Assembly (NCBI RefSeq): GCF_965638725.1
Contig: NC_134963.1
Location: 9,121,501-9,185,500, forward strand
DNA length: 64,000 nucleotides
DNA from: Aptenodytes patagonicus
Lineage: Eukaryota > Chordata > Aves > Sphenisciformes > Spheniscidae
Direction of reading: 5' to 3'
Positions 38,181-49,667 of this stretch are shown here, in pieces (the stretch's first letter is position 1; each line of letters starts with the position of its first letter). The position numbers were made by a program, and so were the translations under genes. The notes beneath the pieces were generated by a model. The model did not search any database and was not told the origin of the DNA. It was given only the letters and a program-made list of their open reading frames with translations.

Positions 38181-39034
38181 CTTACACTCACTTAACTACA
38201 GCGAACAAATTTAACTAAAACCTGCCTTTTAAGCCATCCGTACTGCATAATGATTGTTCTTTTGATCCCCTCCTCTTTCACAAACAATTCAAAGCCTTTG
38301 CGTGTACTACGCACATTTCGAAGCATCGGGAAGGGGGAATTATTTGAGAGGGGGTTGTAGTTGAAGGTATTGGCATCTAGTTCCAAATGCAGGCTTAGAA
38401 AAGCTTTCTCAGTGGCAGGGGCCTTCAGCTGCTCAGCGCTACTGAAATCAGCACTTTATCTGTTCTATGAAGAATCAGGTCATCTCCCTCTAGGGACAAA
38501 AAGCCTCTGTTTCCCTCCCTCACCTCTGTGCCCTGAACTGCTGCGGTCCCACAGGACACGTTCTGTGAATTTGCTGGAAAAAATCTCCCCCCTTCCAGCT
38601 CTGCGTTGACAGGGCAGAGAGGGCACCCTGGTCAGCTGATGGCCTGTGGGCAGGCACCAGGCTGAAGGAGCCACCAGCACACCCAGGGAGAGGTGGGACA
38701 AGTCCCAGCTGTGCGTGGTAGAGAGGAGCCCACTGGGTGAGGGATGTTGTTGGGACAGTAGGACAGTAACTCGCTGCCAGAGCTGTGACATCTCTGTCAC
38801 CTTCAGGACTCAGCTAGACCAGCCCTCGCTCATTTGCTGTTGGAGCAGAGAATCACCTCCCATGGTCCCTCCTAACCTGCTGATAAACCTCTGTCACAGG
38901 TGGCAATTACACAAGCATCGGAACTGCTTGTTCCTCCCTTGGCACCGACTTCCACACGTGATTTCATCTCTTGACAGTGCCTGAACAGCTCTTCTAAGAA
39001 AAAAAACCCTGACATACAGCTACGGTTTCACTCT
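38181..39034. other. Intergenic gap between convergent SRRD and TFIP11
   Basis: About 850 bases between two poly(A) signals facing each other. Nothing was recognised in it. Confidence 0.6.
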
Positions 39035-39119
39035 ATTTACAAATCTGTAGCTTCTTTATTCTAAGACAGTTACACTAAAAATATTAGCAAGATGGTCTTC
39101 ACAGTTCGAAGCGGGGGCC
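39035..39119 (-). other. TFIP11: TFIP11 3' UTR, short
   Basis: On the minus strand AATAAA occurs at 39060-39055, about 60 bases after the stop, giving an unusually short 3' UTR. The end is placed about 20 bases past the signal. Confidence 0.7.
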
Positions 39120-42100
39120 TCACTTAGCCATGTCAATGAGGCTCTGGAGAGAGGTTGGCACCCAAGTCTTTTCTCCTTGTACAAACACAACGCCTCTGTC
39201 GATGTAAATGACAATCCGCCCAAATGTATACAACTGCTTCCCTTCGTGCCGCTTTCCAATCACAGGCATGAAAACGATGTTGTGCTCCTCTGCTTTTGTC
39301 TGAATTAGGTCCTTAAAGTTCATTGGCACAGAGCTGGCGGCCATGCCGATGCCGCGCTGGGCCATGTTCTCAGCCTCCCGACGCTCCTGCATGGCTTCGT
39401 ACTGAAAGTCTTTCCTCCGCTCGGTGTGAGTAAGGTAGGCGATGTTCTCTCGAGCGCCTGGCTGCATGTACCCACCTGTTTGGAGAGACAAAACATGTGA
39501 AAACAAGGTCCCAGTCCGTTTCTGGTGGAAGGTCTACGGGTAAACTTCCAGTCCAGGACACATACAGTAAAGTCAATCAATAATGCTCTGAAACCTCCTT
39601 TACACATTCTAATTCATTAAGTTTTATATTGTTATTGCTAATACAACATAGACTAGCTAGGTGAATTTGAGAACTGCAGTAGAAGCAACAGGATTTGTTA
39701 CAATCCCAAATTGTATCTGAGCACGCACAGGAGAGGAGGATGCTGCACTGCTACTGGCAAAGGGAAAAATGTGAACAACAAAAAAATACTCCTCAAAGCC
39801 AAAACCTGGGCTGTGGTCTCCACAGGCCACCGCTGGGTTACAAACGGCTACTGCTGCAAAGTCAGGCTAAGGATGGAGCAGTACCACGTTGCAGGAAGCA
39901 GCATTGCATCAGGAGTGCTTTCGCTATCAGCCCCAGTTCACTCTGTGGCTGCACGAGGACCGTGCCAGAAATTTCTCCATAGGTGAATTCCTCTTTGTGC
40001 AACACTTGCCTGTAGTTGTATCATTTTACCACAGAAATAAACATAACACTTTGTCCTGGTTTCGGCTGGGCTAGAGTTAATTTTCTTCCTAGTAGCTGGT
40101 ACGGTGCTGCATTTTGGATTTAGCATGAGAACAATGTTGATAACACACCGATGTTGTTAATTAGTTGTTGCTAAGCTGTGCTTACACTAGTCAAGGACTT
40201 TTCAGCTTCCCATGCTCTACTGACTGAGAAGGCCGGAGGTGCACAAGAAGCCGGGAGGGGGCACAGCCAGGACAGCTGACCCCAACTGGCCAGAGGGACA
40301 TTCCGTACCATGGGACGTCATGCTCAGTACAGAAACTGGGGGAAAGCTGGTCAGGGGGGGCCGCTGCTCGGGGACTGGCTGGGCATCAGTCGGCGGGTGG
40401 TGAGCAATTGCATCATGCATCGCTTATTTTGTATATTCTTTTATTATTGTTGTTATTATTACTATTTTATTTCAATTATTATACTGTTCTTATCTCAACC
40501 CACGAGTTTTCTCACTTTTACTCTTCTGATTCTCTCCCCCATCCCACCGGGCGGGGGGGGGGAGGGTGAGCAAGCGGCTGTGCGGTGCTCAGTTGCTGGC
40601 TGAGGTTAAAGCACAACAGTCCTTTTTGGCACCCAGAAACCAAAATCTTTTTCTGCTTCAGTGAAGCACAGACAATTATTAAGTAGCACCTTAGGGGTGT
40701 TATTTATGGACACAGCAAGGTACAACACACTTTGAATTTCACTGCTCATGGGAGCTGCTACAATGCTGATTAGCCGGGCCATGCCTAAATGCAGACTCAC
40801 AGGAACCAAACGTTGCTGTACTGCCATCACAGTAAGCGGAGCCATCACCATAAGCCACCTACCAACACTGGAAGAGACAGCCCGGTTCATGATATCAAGA
40901 GCTTCATTAAATTTGTCTTTGATCGATGGATGTGCTAACACTTGGTCTGAGAACATGGACTTCCAACCCAAGTACCACTTTGTAATCTCTTCATAATTGG
41001 GGCTGTTACTAAGCCAAGAGCACAGCACCTGCAAAACAACATGACAGATCAAATGCAGTAGGACAGGTACATTTATGGAAGAGAGTCCTTATCACTTATT
41101 ACTGAGCTTTCAGTAAAAGAAAGGACCGCAACAGTATTAGGAAACAGTCTGTTCTGATGTGTATGGAGCTATGAGTGGAAATCACCCCATTTGGTAGTTA
41201 AACCATTTCAGCACTGGGGCAGCAATTGCTAGGCAGGAGTCACTAAAACACAGTGAATCAAGCCAGTTTACTCAGCCTTGATAGTTTCTCACCTGCAGCC
41301 ACTTTGGGAAGAAGTGTTTCTCCAGCAGCCCAACAAGACTGGAGACAGAAATCATCCCCTCCCAGTCAATCACCCAGTAGAAGGCATCCATGTGCTGCTG
41401 GTGAGGGTTTATGATGAGTTCGTTCAAACACATCCCTGGGAAAAGGAGGAGAAGAGTTAGAAAAGAACTTGCCTCACAGTTTTTATCAGTGCCCTGACCT
41501 ATTTCACTAGCAACACAGATGATTTGAGGAGCGCTTGTGTTGCATATTACCCTAAGGGACATTCGGGGTCTTTAAACTGTTTGGCTGACCCCTGCCACCG
41601 AAACAGCGTGCTTCCATTTCCAGTGATTACAATTTGCTGCCAGAACTGAGAAACTTAAAACGTTTGACTGTAGTCTAAAAAAGACTACAGAGCCTTTTAG
41701 CCAGTTTGCATAGCTGAATGGTGAATTACAAAAGTCTCACGGTGAAAGCATTAGCATAGACCAAAGAATACAGGAGTAACAGAGAGGTATTTTATAGCTT
41801 GATACTATCTGACAGCTAGCAGATATTCCTGTCAGCTGAAGACCAGAGGAATCAGATGATTTAGAAGAGTAAGACAGAAAACATTGAGAATAATCCAAGC
41901 ACTTCCCCATATTTTCTAAAATGTCTGCCTCTGACAAAAATGCACGGTACTAGTAGCAGAAAAGAAGATGCAAGCTTGATCTAAACTTCCTAATAATATT
42001 CTTTGAAGTAACACCGGCAACCATATTAACACCTATCTTTTTTAGGTGTAAGGGAGGAGATGGCAACAAGCAGATTCCAGAAATTCAGCACCGTTTGGCT

Positions 42101-45100
42101 TGTCTCACCTAGTTTAGGCACGATGTTTTTGACCATGAAAGCCTCCCATGACCCAGGTGTGAACACATCTTTCCAGGGCTGAAGGATAAGTTTGGCAGAG
42201 GAGTCACTGGGATGCCATTTCTGCAGTGCATTTGCCAGCTTGTTTCGGATGGGAGAATACAGCGGCTCTAATCGTGCCTGCATCAGGGGAAGCCAGGGGT
42301 GGATCCACGAATGGATTGGGACTGTGTCTGTCAAAGGATTCCAGCTTTCGACCTTGAGGTAAAACAGAAAAGATTAAGGTAAGTCCAGCCATCAGCAGTA
42401 AGTCTTGCCAGATGCAAAAAGAGCCATAATGCAACCCCCCTACTCCTAAATGCATCAGCAGAGGCAGCAAACAGGTATTTTAGAAGTTCTAGTTGACTGA
42501 AATTCAAATACTGGTTCAGAACACAGCTTCATTCTAACGCAGCCCTCTCGTCTTACCTCTTTCTGTAGCTTGGGGAAGATGAGCTGATCCAGAATGTTAT
42601 CCAGTATCCAGACAGGAACAACGTTTACCCAGCTATCCAAGAAATCCACCATTGATCCACAGTTCCTCGGTTGCCACTGCGCCACTATGTTTCTGACATA
42701 TGGCATCCAGATTTCCCACATCAGTCTGGGGGGGGGAGGGGGGAAATGTCAAAGTTAAGCTTAAAGCTATAGCCCCAGGCCTAAATAAACCAAATGGTAA
42801 CTGTTATTTAAAAGCTACTTCTTTTTATATAGCTGACAGCTGGATTTTAACAGACACATCAAGAGAATCATCTGGAAAGCACGCTTGTATCTGTTCTTTT
42901 CCATCTCTGAAGAAGCAGCACTTGAAGATGCTGCACAAGGTACAACTCATTTGCTCTTTACCTGTGAAAAGCATCTGTTGACAGGTCCTGCCCACTGTGT
43001 GATAACAGCTGATCGTTTTCCAAAAGGCTCTTCCACTTGGCTATGATCTCCGTGCCATACGTACAGTCCTGGAAATGATAAGGCATGAGCAGCCTTTATC
43101 CTTTTTCAGTAATTTCAGCTGGTATCTACAAAGAGCAGGCTGATGGTATGCCCGGCTACCGACAGCTTTCTCACCCACTCAAAGGCAAGCTAGGAGCTCA
43201 CAGCTGTGATTAGTCAAGCCCCACAAGAGGAAGATCCCACTTTATGGATTTAACGTACCTCCAGGGGTGGGTGGGGGGAATAGGACAGTCTGAACTTTTT
43301 CAGGTGTACAAAGAGAATTCAGACTCTTACCTATCACAGCCAAAATGGCATTAAGAATAGACAGCACGTATCTGACTACTTGAAAGACACACCTCTCCTG
43401 CTTTTGCTAAAAAACAAGGACTAGAGACTTAGCTTTCATCTGCTTTTTCTTCCCAACACCCATGAAAGGGATTGATTTTAACCTTCAAGCTCCTAAATTG
43501 TTAGCCACGTTACAGAACGGCAGCCTTCAGTCGCAGCAAATGTCAGAGTGGGTGCAGAGTGGGTCCACCTTTTTGCACACGTTTATCTCACTCTGCCATG
43601 AACGCTGGGGGTTTTCTCTGGAACCTTCCTCTCCCCTGCCAGGCAAGAGGAAGGCGCTTTTTCTTCCTCTTTCTTTCCAGACTGATAGGAATTTGGGACA
43701 AGGAATGGGGGGAGGGAGTCAAGATAATAAAGACTACTTAAGCTATCAAGTAAGAACTGCAGATAAATCAAACTAATACACACCTTGAGGGGATCCCAGT
43801 TCTTGAAGTAATCTTTCATGAGAGGATAGACTATTGCTACTGCCAGGTCTACCCTATCAGACATTCTGTACTCTTCATAGTACTTGTCTTGCAGCGTCTC
43901 AAAAATCTTTGCACACTCATCCAAGGTTAAGGGATTTTCACAACTGGGCTGCATCCGTCTCTCGCACTCTTCCACCATCTCCAGCACCTTGCTGAGATTG
44001 TTAATTGCCGTCTCCTCGTGCGAGAGAACTTCAGACATCTTCTGTATCTCATGGGTCAGGTTGACAACCATGTCTCTCTCGTACTGCAGCTGCCGGTCGT
44101 TCTGGATGATTTCCTGCTCTGTGATGTCAATGAGAAGCTGCAAGTTGTGCTCCAGCTCAGGCAAGGCAAATCCCTGGGGCTTGGAGTCTTTGCCCAGTGG
44201 CTGCTGAGGACTGTCATCTGGGATATTGTGCTTGTGGCTAATTTGACTGTAGCTGTAATAAACCTTTTGCTCCCGGCCCGTCATGTCTATAACCTTCCAA
44301 CAAACAAGAACAAACATGTCTTAAAAAAAATTGCATATCATGTTTAAAAAAAGGAGGAAATCCCTGACTCCAAATTGAAAACTGGAGATTTCCAAGTACC
44401 TTAATTACTCCAGGAAGCTACTAATACACTGAGGTATTCTGAGTGAGGCAACTAGCGATTACCTCTAAACAGGCCTACTCCAGACATGAGGAGTTAGAAT
44501 GAATAAGAAACAGTTTGGAATCAGAGCTGGAAGAGACTCCTCTTCCGATCTCAGTTTTACCATTTCACTGAGTAATTCTACAAGCAGTTACAATGCAAGT
44601 AGTATACTATTCATTATTGCATGGAAGTCTTCGGTACTTTTATACTTTTTTAAAGACATGTTCATTTTAGATGAATAATTTTATTAAGTGCATAAAAGAC
44701 AAATCCCTTACTATCCCTTTTATGTAGAAGATGGCTCAAATTATGTGCTTACTTGCACAATCCCAATAAGGACATCTGTGCTTTCAGAAGTAGATGAGCA
44801 TTTTATTTATGACAAACATGAAACAATTAAACTTGATTTGCAATTTAAAAACCTCCACATTTAAGTTAATTTGCATTTTCCTGAGGCCAAAGAAGTTGCT
44901 TAAAAACAAATCCAATGTCCGAGGCGACACAGTGACCTATTACATGATTCAGTGATGAGTCTGAGGCCTTGATTTTCACGAGGCTGCAGACAGGCAGTTC
45001 TTAGAACCAGCTTCTATTAAGGTTACCGATGGCTAAAAAGCACTCACAATACCAAAGCGGACAAACTGTTTCCCAGAGATGCCACCTCTTGGATAACCCA

Positions 45101-48062
45101 CCTTACCTTGACTTGAGACAGCTCCTTCTGAGGGGCTGAAAGCTGCTTGTTGATCCTACCCTTGGCTTTCAGTTCTTCTACTGTCTTATAGCTGTATTTG
45201 GGCTTTTTCTTGCCTCCATTAGGATCCTTCCGCCACTGACTGAGCTCTTTTTGAAATTCCTAAACAAAAACAAAGAGGAGCTGTGGTTGCCGCTCTTTGT
45301 CACGCCCCAAATTTGCCTCTATTTTCTGCAGGAAAATAACCATCAGATCAGTTAAGAACGCTGTACAGCAAAATAATTGGGAATGCGGTAAAGCTCAGTG
45401 ACAAACTGGCTCAGATGCTGCGGTCCCATCAACCGCCCTATTCACAATGCCGGCAGTACGTTTCTGATCTTTCTTTTCTTTAGACAAAAGACAGACTATT
45501 TACCTGGGGGAACTGTTTGAAGGTGGGGTTCTAGCAAGACTACTGGAATAAACTGAGCCAGAAACAACAAAAAGAACATTACAGTGATGAGAAAAATATG
45601 TCTAAATGAAATTCACGCGCTATGTCTTTAGCTTATCTAAAATGAGCCCAAACAGTTTTCTATGACACAGAAGCTGATACCAGAACTGAATTTTGTACAT
45701 ACAACACATCAAGGAAGCAGATATACCAAGAACCATACAAATACCTCCTCAGCTTCTTCTTCCGAGTCCACAACAGGGAAGTCCTGCAAAGACTGGCTGG
45801 TTCTTTCAGAGCCGTATGCCCCCACAGCTCCTTTGCCTTTTCTTTGTTTGGCCTCAATTGGATTGATAATACCTAAAAGGACGGTAGTTAGATCAGAAGG
45901 AGCAGTTTGTTTACTGAGAGAGAACGACGAGTGTTTTTCTTACAGTACTCCAAGTTATCAAATCAGCACAAACATCCAGCCTGGTATTCTGCCTCTATCG
46001 CCATGGTATCTTCTACCACTTCACTAATTTCTTAGTGGCTGTAAAATCACTTAATTCCAGCACACACCAAAAAAACCAAAGCGTAGTATTATTCACATCT
46101 ACATTTCACTGCTTTTTTATTCTATCACATAAAACAACATCTCCTTTTCTGTGAGCTGACTACCTTTGGAATTTATCTCCCTTACTTCTCTCTCTTTTTC
46201 TCTTGCAAAATAAGAAGAGCATAAAACTGGTCTATTTTAAGTTAAATAGAACTGAATCTTATCATGAGGACGCAGTTCACTTGCAAGAGATGCAAGAAAA
46301 CAAGAATGAAGTCGTAAGCCACCTGGAGATGGCAGTCCTTTAAAGAATCCAATCTCTCTCCAAATTACTCGTTAACAATAAACAACCAGACGCGCGACCA
46401 CAGTACCTTGAGCATTCTTCCCGAGACCTCTTCCAGGGACGTAACCCATCTTCTGGAGAAGCTTCTGCCCAATTCCTTTAGTGTGTCTCTCCCAGCTGCC
46501 AAAATCCACGAAAGATTTTGTCCCCCCTACAAAGCCTTTCTGACTAGGCTTGAAATTACCACCCTGTTAAAACAAATAAACAAAAAACCCCCCACACAAT
46601 ATTAAGGCACCATAATAACCAAGCTCTGCATAATTTCACTCAAAAGGAAAGCTCTTCCCAGAAGCAATTCAGTTGTCACCACACCGCACAGCTCACTATG
46701 TCATGACTCATGCATCCATGTAAGTTGCCTGAGATCTAAGGACTTTCCTGAAATTCCTTAGATAGAAAAGGAGAGGCCTGACGAGCTTAGAGTGACAAGC
46801 TACCAGTTATTAGGCTCCACCACTGACTTTAGCTGAAGCTGATTCCTGATTCTTTCTGTGTTTGGTAACTGAAAATAAGAACTTTAATTTTAATCTACAC
46901 CACGCTCAGACTTGTCATACTCTTCTGTAAGATTAAAAAGTCTTTGGAATTTTTGTTACCCAAAGAAAGGAAGTAAACCATGGATGTTCTTTTATTTTAA
47001 CCTCAGTTGACCAAAGGGAATATTAAGGGAGATAAAAGGGCCCAAAAAGACTGATGTTCCCAAGGACAAACAACGATACATCAGAATAGCTCCAACAGAC
47101 AGAGAAAATACCTCCCTTAACTGCACACTGTCACGTGTGGTTCTCTCGTTTTAACTATTTCTTCTTTTCTTTAGTGCTCTATTATTGTTTCAGCCTAAGT
47201 TTCATAAATACGTTACACAGAATTGAAAACTTCCTGGATAACTCACTGTTTTTAACTTCTTCGGCACAAACTCTTTAGGGATTTCTTCCTGCTTAACAGG
47301 CTTTTCATCTTCATCAGAGTCTTCTTCTGACAGATCCTCAGCCGCCGACTTTTTCAGCCCGGCGCTGATGAAGTTCACGGGGGCCGAGTAATCCCTAGAG
47401 CTACACCAGAACAAGACCCGTGAGTGAATTCTGTTCCAGTGGACCAGTGCGCATTCCCAGACAAGTCCGGGGACTACCATGCCTTAGACACCCCCCCCCC
47501 TTAAAATGAAATCTTAAAAACTGACGAGCGGTTTCACACTGGTTTTGCCAGGAGACAGCCGTTCTTTCCCCCCGGGCAGCAGGGACACGCCTGCACACGC
47601 GAACTCCCCGCAGAGGCAGCTCTGCGTGCCCGAGGGCAGCCCCAGTCCCAGGCGGGGCCGTTCAGGAGGGCGTTCGCAGCCCGAAAACCACCACGAAACG
47701 GGGCAGCCACCCGAGCCCTGCCCACGCGGCTCTGCAGAGCCACCACGCGGGGCACAACCGGGGGCCGCCAGACGCGTAGCCCTGGGCGAGAGGGGAGGGG
47801 ACGGCTCGGCTCGGCTCGGCTCGGCCGGGCCCGGGGGCCCCTTCCCCCCCGCCCCCGGCCCGTACCGCTTGCCGCCGAAGCTGGGCCGCTCCTCGTCCGA
47901 GTCGCGCTCGGCCCACACGCCGTAGGTGGCCTCCTCCTTGCTCTGCCGGTGGCGCTGCCGGTGGGGGTTGAACTCGTTCTGCAGGTCCCAGTCCGACACC
48001 TCGAAGTTCTCCATCTCCACGCCATCCTCCCCGTCCGTGCCGTACAGGTGCGACATCGACAT
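39120..48062 (-). CDS. TFIP11: TFIP11, tuftelin-interacting protein 11 (G-patch spliceosome-disassembly factor)
   Basis: Twelve coding exons on the minus strand: 48062-47866, 47400-47247, 46563-46407, 45872-45745, 45259-45107, 44293-43784, 43068-42962, 42725-42557, 42352-42109, 41435-41293, 41028-40863, 39475-39120. Splice borders and phases agree and give 827 codons (human 837). Order: acidic N-terminal TIP_N region (1-117, with [15 protein letters not shown] and [16 protein letters not shown]); G-patch at about 147-193 ([20 protein letters not shown]); Glu-rich and Lys-rich linker; a helical GCFC-type domain from about 390 onward ([38 protein letters not shown]); and a highly conserved C-terminus ending [10 protein letters not shown]. 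Human TFIP11, like yeast Ntr1, works in the nucleus with DHX15, the G-patch activating the helicase to take apart the lariat spliceosome. For exon 2, the acceptor GGTGTAG at 47401 is preferred over a CTCTAG six bases on, because it gives KRSRDYS like human KRARDYS. Confidence 0.97.
40052..40618 (+). mobile_element. Solo LTR of an endogenous retrovirus (fossil) in TFIP11 intron 11
   Basis: About 567 bp, from TGTCCTGG to CACAACA, so it has the TG...CA ends of a retroviral LTR. It contains blocks I recognise from a common LTR family of Neoaves: GAGTTAATTTTCTTCC, the CATCAGTCGGCGGGTGGTGA block, an AT-rich TTATTATTGTT stretch, and TTCTCTCCCCCATCCCACC. No internal retroviral region or second LTR is present, so it is a recombination-reduced solo copy with no coding capacity. 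It lies antisense to TFIP11. I see no clear target-site duplication. It looks modestly diverged, suggesting an insertion well after the origin of modern birds. The exact class (ERVL-like or other) is uncertain. Confidence 0.85.
47802..47825. repeat. Pentamer repeat (CGGCT)n
   Basis: About five tandem copies of CGGCT in TFIP11 intron 1, inside the CpG island. Likely length-variable. Confidence 0.85.
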
Positions 48063-48260
48063 GGCGCCTGCGGACACCCCCCCGGCCCACACGCGGACAC
48101 CCCGGTGCCCCCGGTGCCCCCGGGCCCGGCCCGGCCCGGCCCCGCTCCGCTCCGCTCCTCCCGCCGGTCCCGACTGCGCCGCTGCCGCCCGGAACTGAAC
48201 CGTCTCCTTCCGGTGACGCACGCCGGGGCGCCGCTTGAGCCACGCCCGCAACCATAGAGC
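48063..48260 (-). promoter_or_regulatory. TFIP11: TFIP11 promoter and 5' UTR in a CpG island (about 47.6-48.4 kb)
   Basis: CpG-rich sequence directly upstream of the TFIP11 ATG (48062). CTTCCGGT at 48207-48214 is an ETS site overlapping TGACGCA (48214-48220), a CRE-like half site; there is no TATA box. The sequence just before the ATG reads GTGTCCGCAG|GCGCC, which could be a splice acceptor, so the 5' UTR may be split by a tiny intron. The start site is probably near 48200. Confidence 0.6.
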
Positions 48261-48404
48261 TGGAAGGAGCGGCCGCGCTAGGGCCTCACGCGCAGCGGCT
48301 CCTCTATGGTTTGGCGGCCCGGCCCCAGGCGGCCCGCACCGCCGCGGGGAGGGGGGGGGCCGAGGCCGGGCCCCCCCCCGGGAGCAGAGAGGGAGGGCAG
48401 AGCC

Positions 48405-49667
48405 TGCGCTATTAAAACAATACTTTAATGGTGTGCAACAAAGGAAGGAGGCGGGGGGGTGGGCTCATATATTAACTCTGCAATAGCCTCTGTAAGTCAC
48501 AGTGAAGGGGGGGGGGGGGGAGGTGTTGTCACTGGCACGACAAAGGCTCTACAAGGTCAGGGGTTCTGACCCCCGAATTAGAGAACAGCGTTACGAGACA
48601 TTTAAACGCGATTTAACGAGTCCTCCGGCCACGGCGTACAAAATCCCTTCCCGACGCCCCCGTCGGGAATGAATTTCCACAGATGCTTTCACCACGGAGC
48701 GTTGGGAAAAGGCAGACGACGGGGATCCGACGTGCAAAACGTTTGGCCTTTGCAAATAAATGCAAATACATTCCTCGTATAGCAGTCATTTTGGCAATAG
48801 TATTAGCAAGCAATATGCTTGGATAACCGATTTCCACTGGTGCCATTGCAAACTCTTCCTTGTTGGACAACAAAAGGCCATTTGCAGCATTCTGGAAGAA
48901 AGAAACACACGGACTCAGGAGCAGGATCCAGTCACGCCGGCACAGCAGGCGCCCGACTAATGGTTTTAAAGCAGCCGCAATACAAAAAACAGTTGGAAAG
49001 AAACCGAGTCCCAGCTCCCAGGATGACGGGCACACAACTTCTACTCTCACTCAACGCTTCTGATTTTCTTTTTTTAGCACAATATACTGCTTTTACATAG
49101 AAACTAGTTTTTAAAGGGTCATTTGTAGTAAGAAAAACGACATTTTATGTTTTAGCGTGGCGGCTAGCTGAAGAGAGAGATGGAAAAACATCTAACATAT
49201 CAACAGTTGTATCTGGAGCAGAAGCCCAGGGTAGCAGCTTTGTTTTTTCAAACTGACAGCAGATGTGACTGCTTTATCTTCCCTTCCACGGGTCCACGGC
49301 ACATCCTAGAAGACAGCTGGGGAGCAGCTCAGCTCATCTACACATTTCCACATCCCGTTTCAATGCTCTCCGCAGGGACAGTCGGTAATAACTCTCCCAA
49401 GCGGCTGATTTAGATTTTGCTGAAGTAAGCATGTTTTCAGAGCTCAGAAAAAGAATTTCCGACAAATCGTCTCACATAACGGTATTGTTCTGAAAACCTA
49501 GAGCAACTGTGAAGATCATTTGTATAACGAGCGTGCCTGGAGCAGCCTGGCTAATCCACAGGCACAAGAAATTACACAAGCAAAATGCTAACCCTGGAGC
49601 AATGCAGGCAGATTTGCCTGAGTCCCAAAATGATGTACGAGGTCTTACCTGGAAATCATTAATTTTC
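48405..49667 (-). other. TPST2: TPST2 3' UTR, split by an intron
   Basis: After the stop (49668) the exon continues only to 49649, where CCAG|GTAAGA is a strong donor. An acceptor TTTCTTCCAG ends at 48892, so a terminal non-coding exon runs from 48891 to about 48405. ATTAAA is present at 48429-48424 on the minus strand. The stop therefore lies only 19 nt before the last junction, too close to trigger nonsense-mediated decay by the usual 50-55 nt rule. A G/C homopolymer lies at about 48506-48520. Confidence 0.6.

Noticed and set aside
47391-47396. CTCTAG as the acceptor of TFIP11 exon 2
   Set aside because: Using it would delete two residues and give KRDYS. The acceptor ending at 47401 gives KRSRDYS, matching human KRARDYS.
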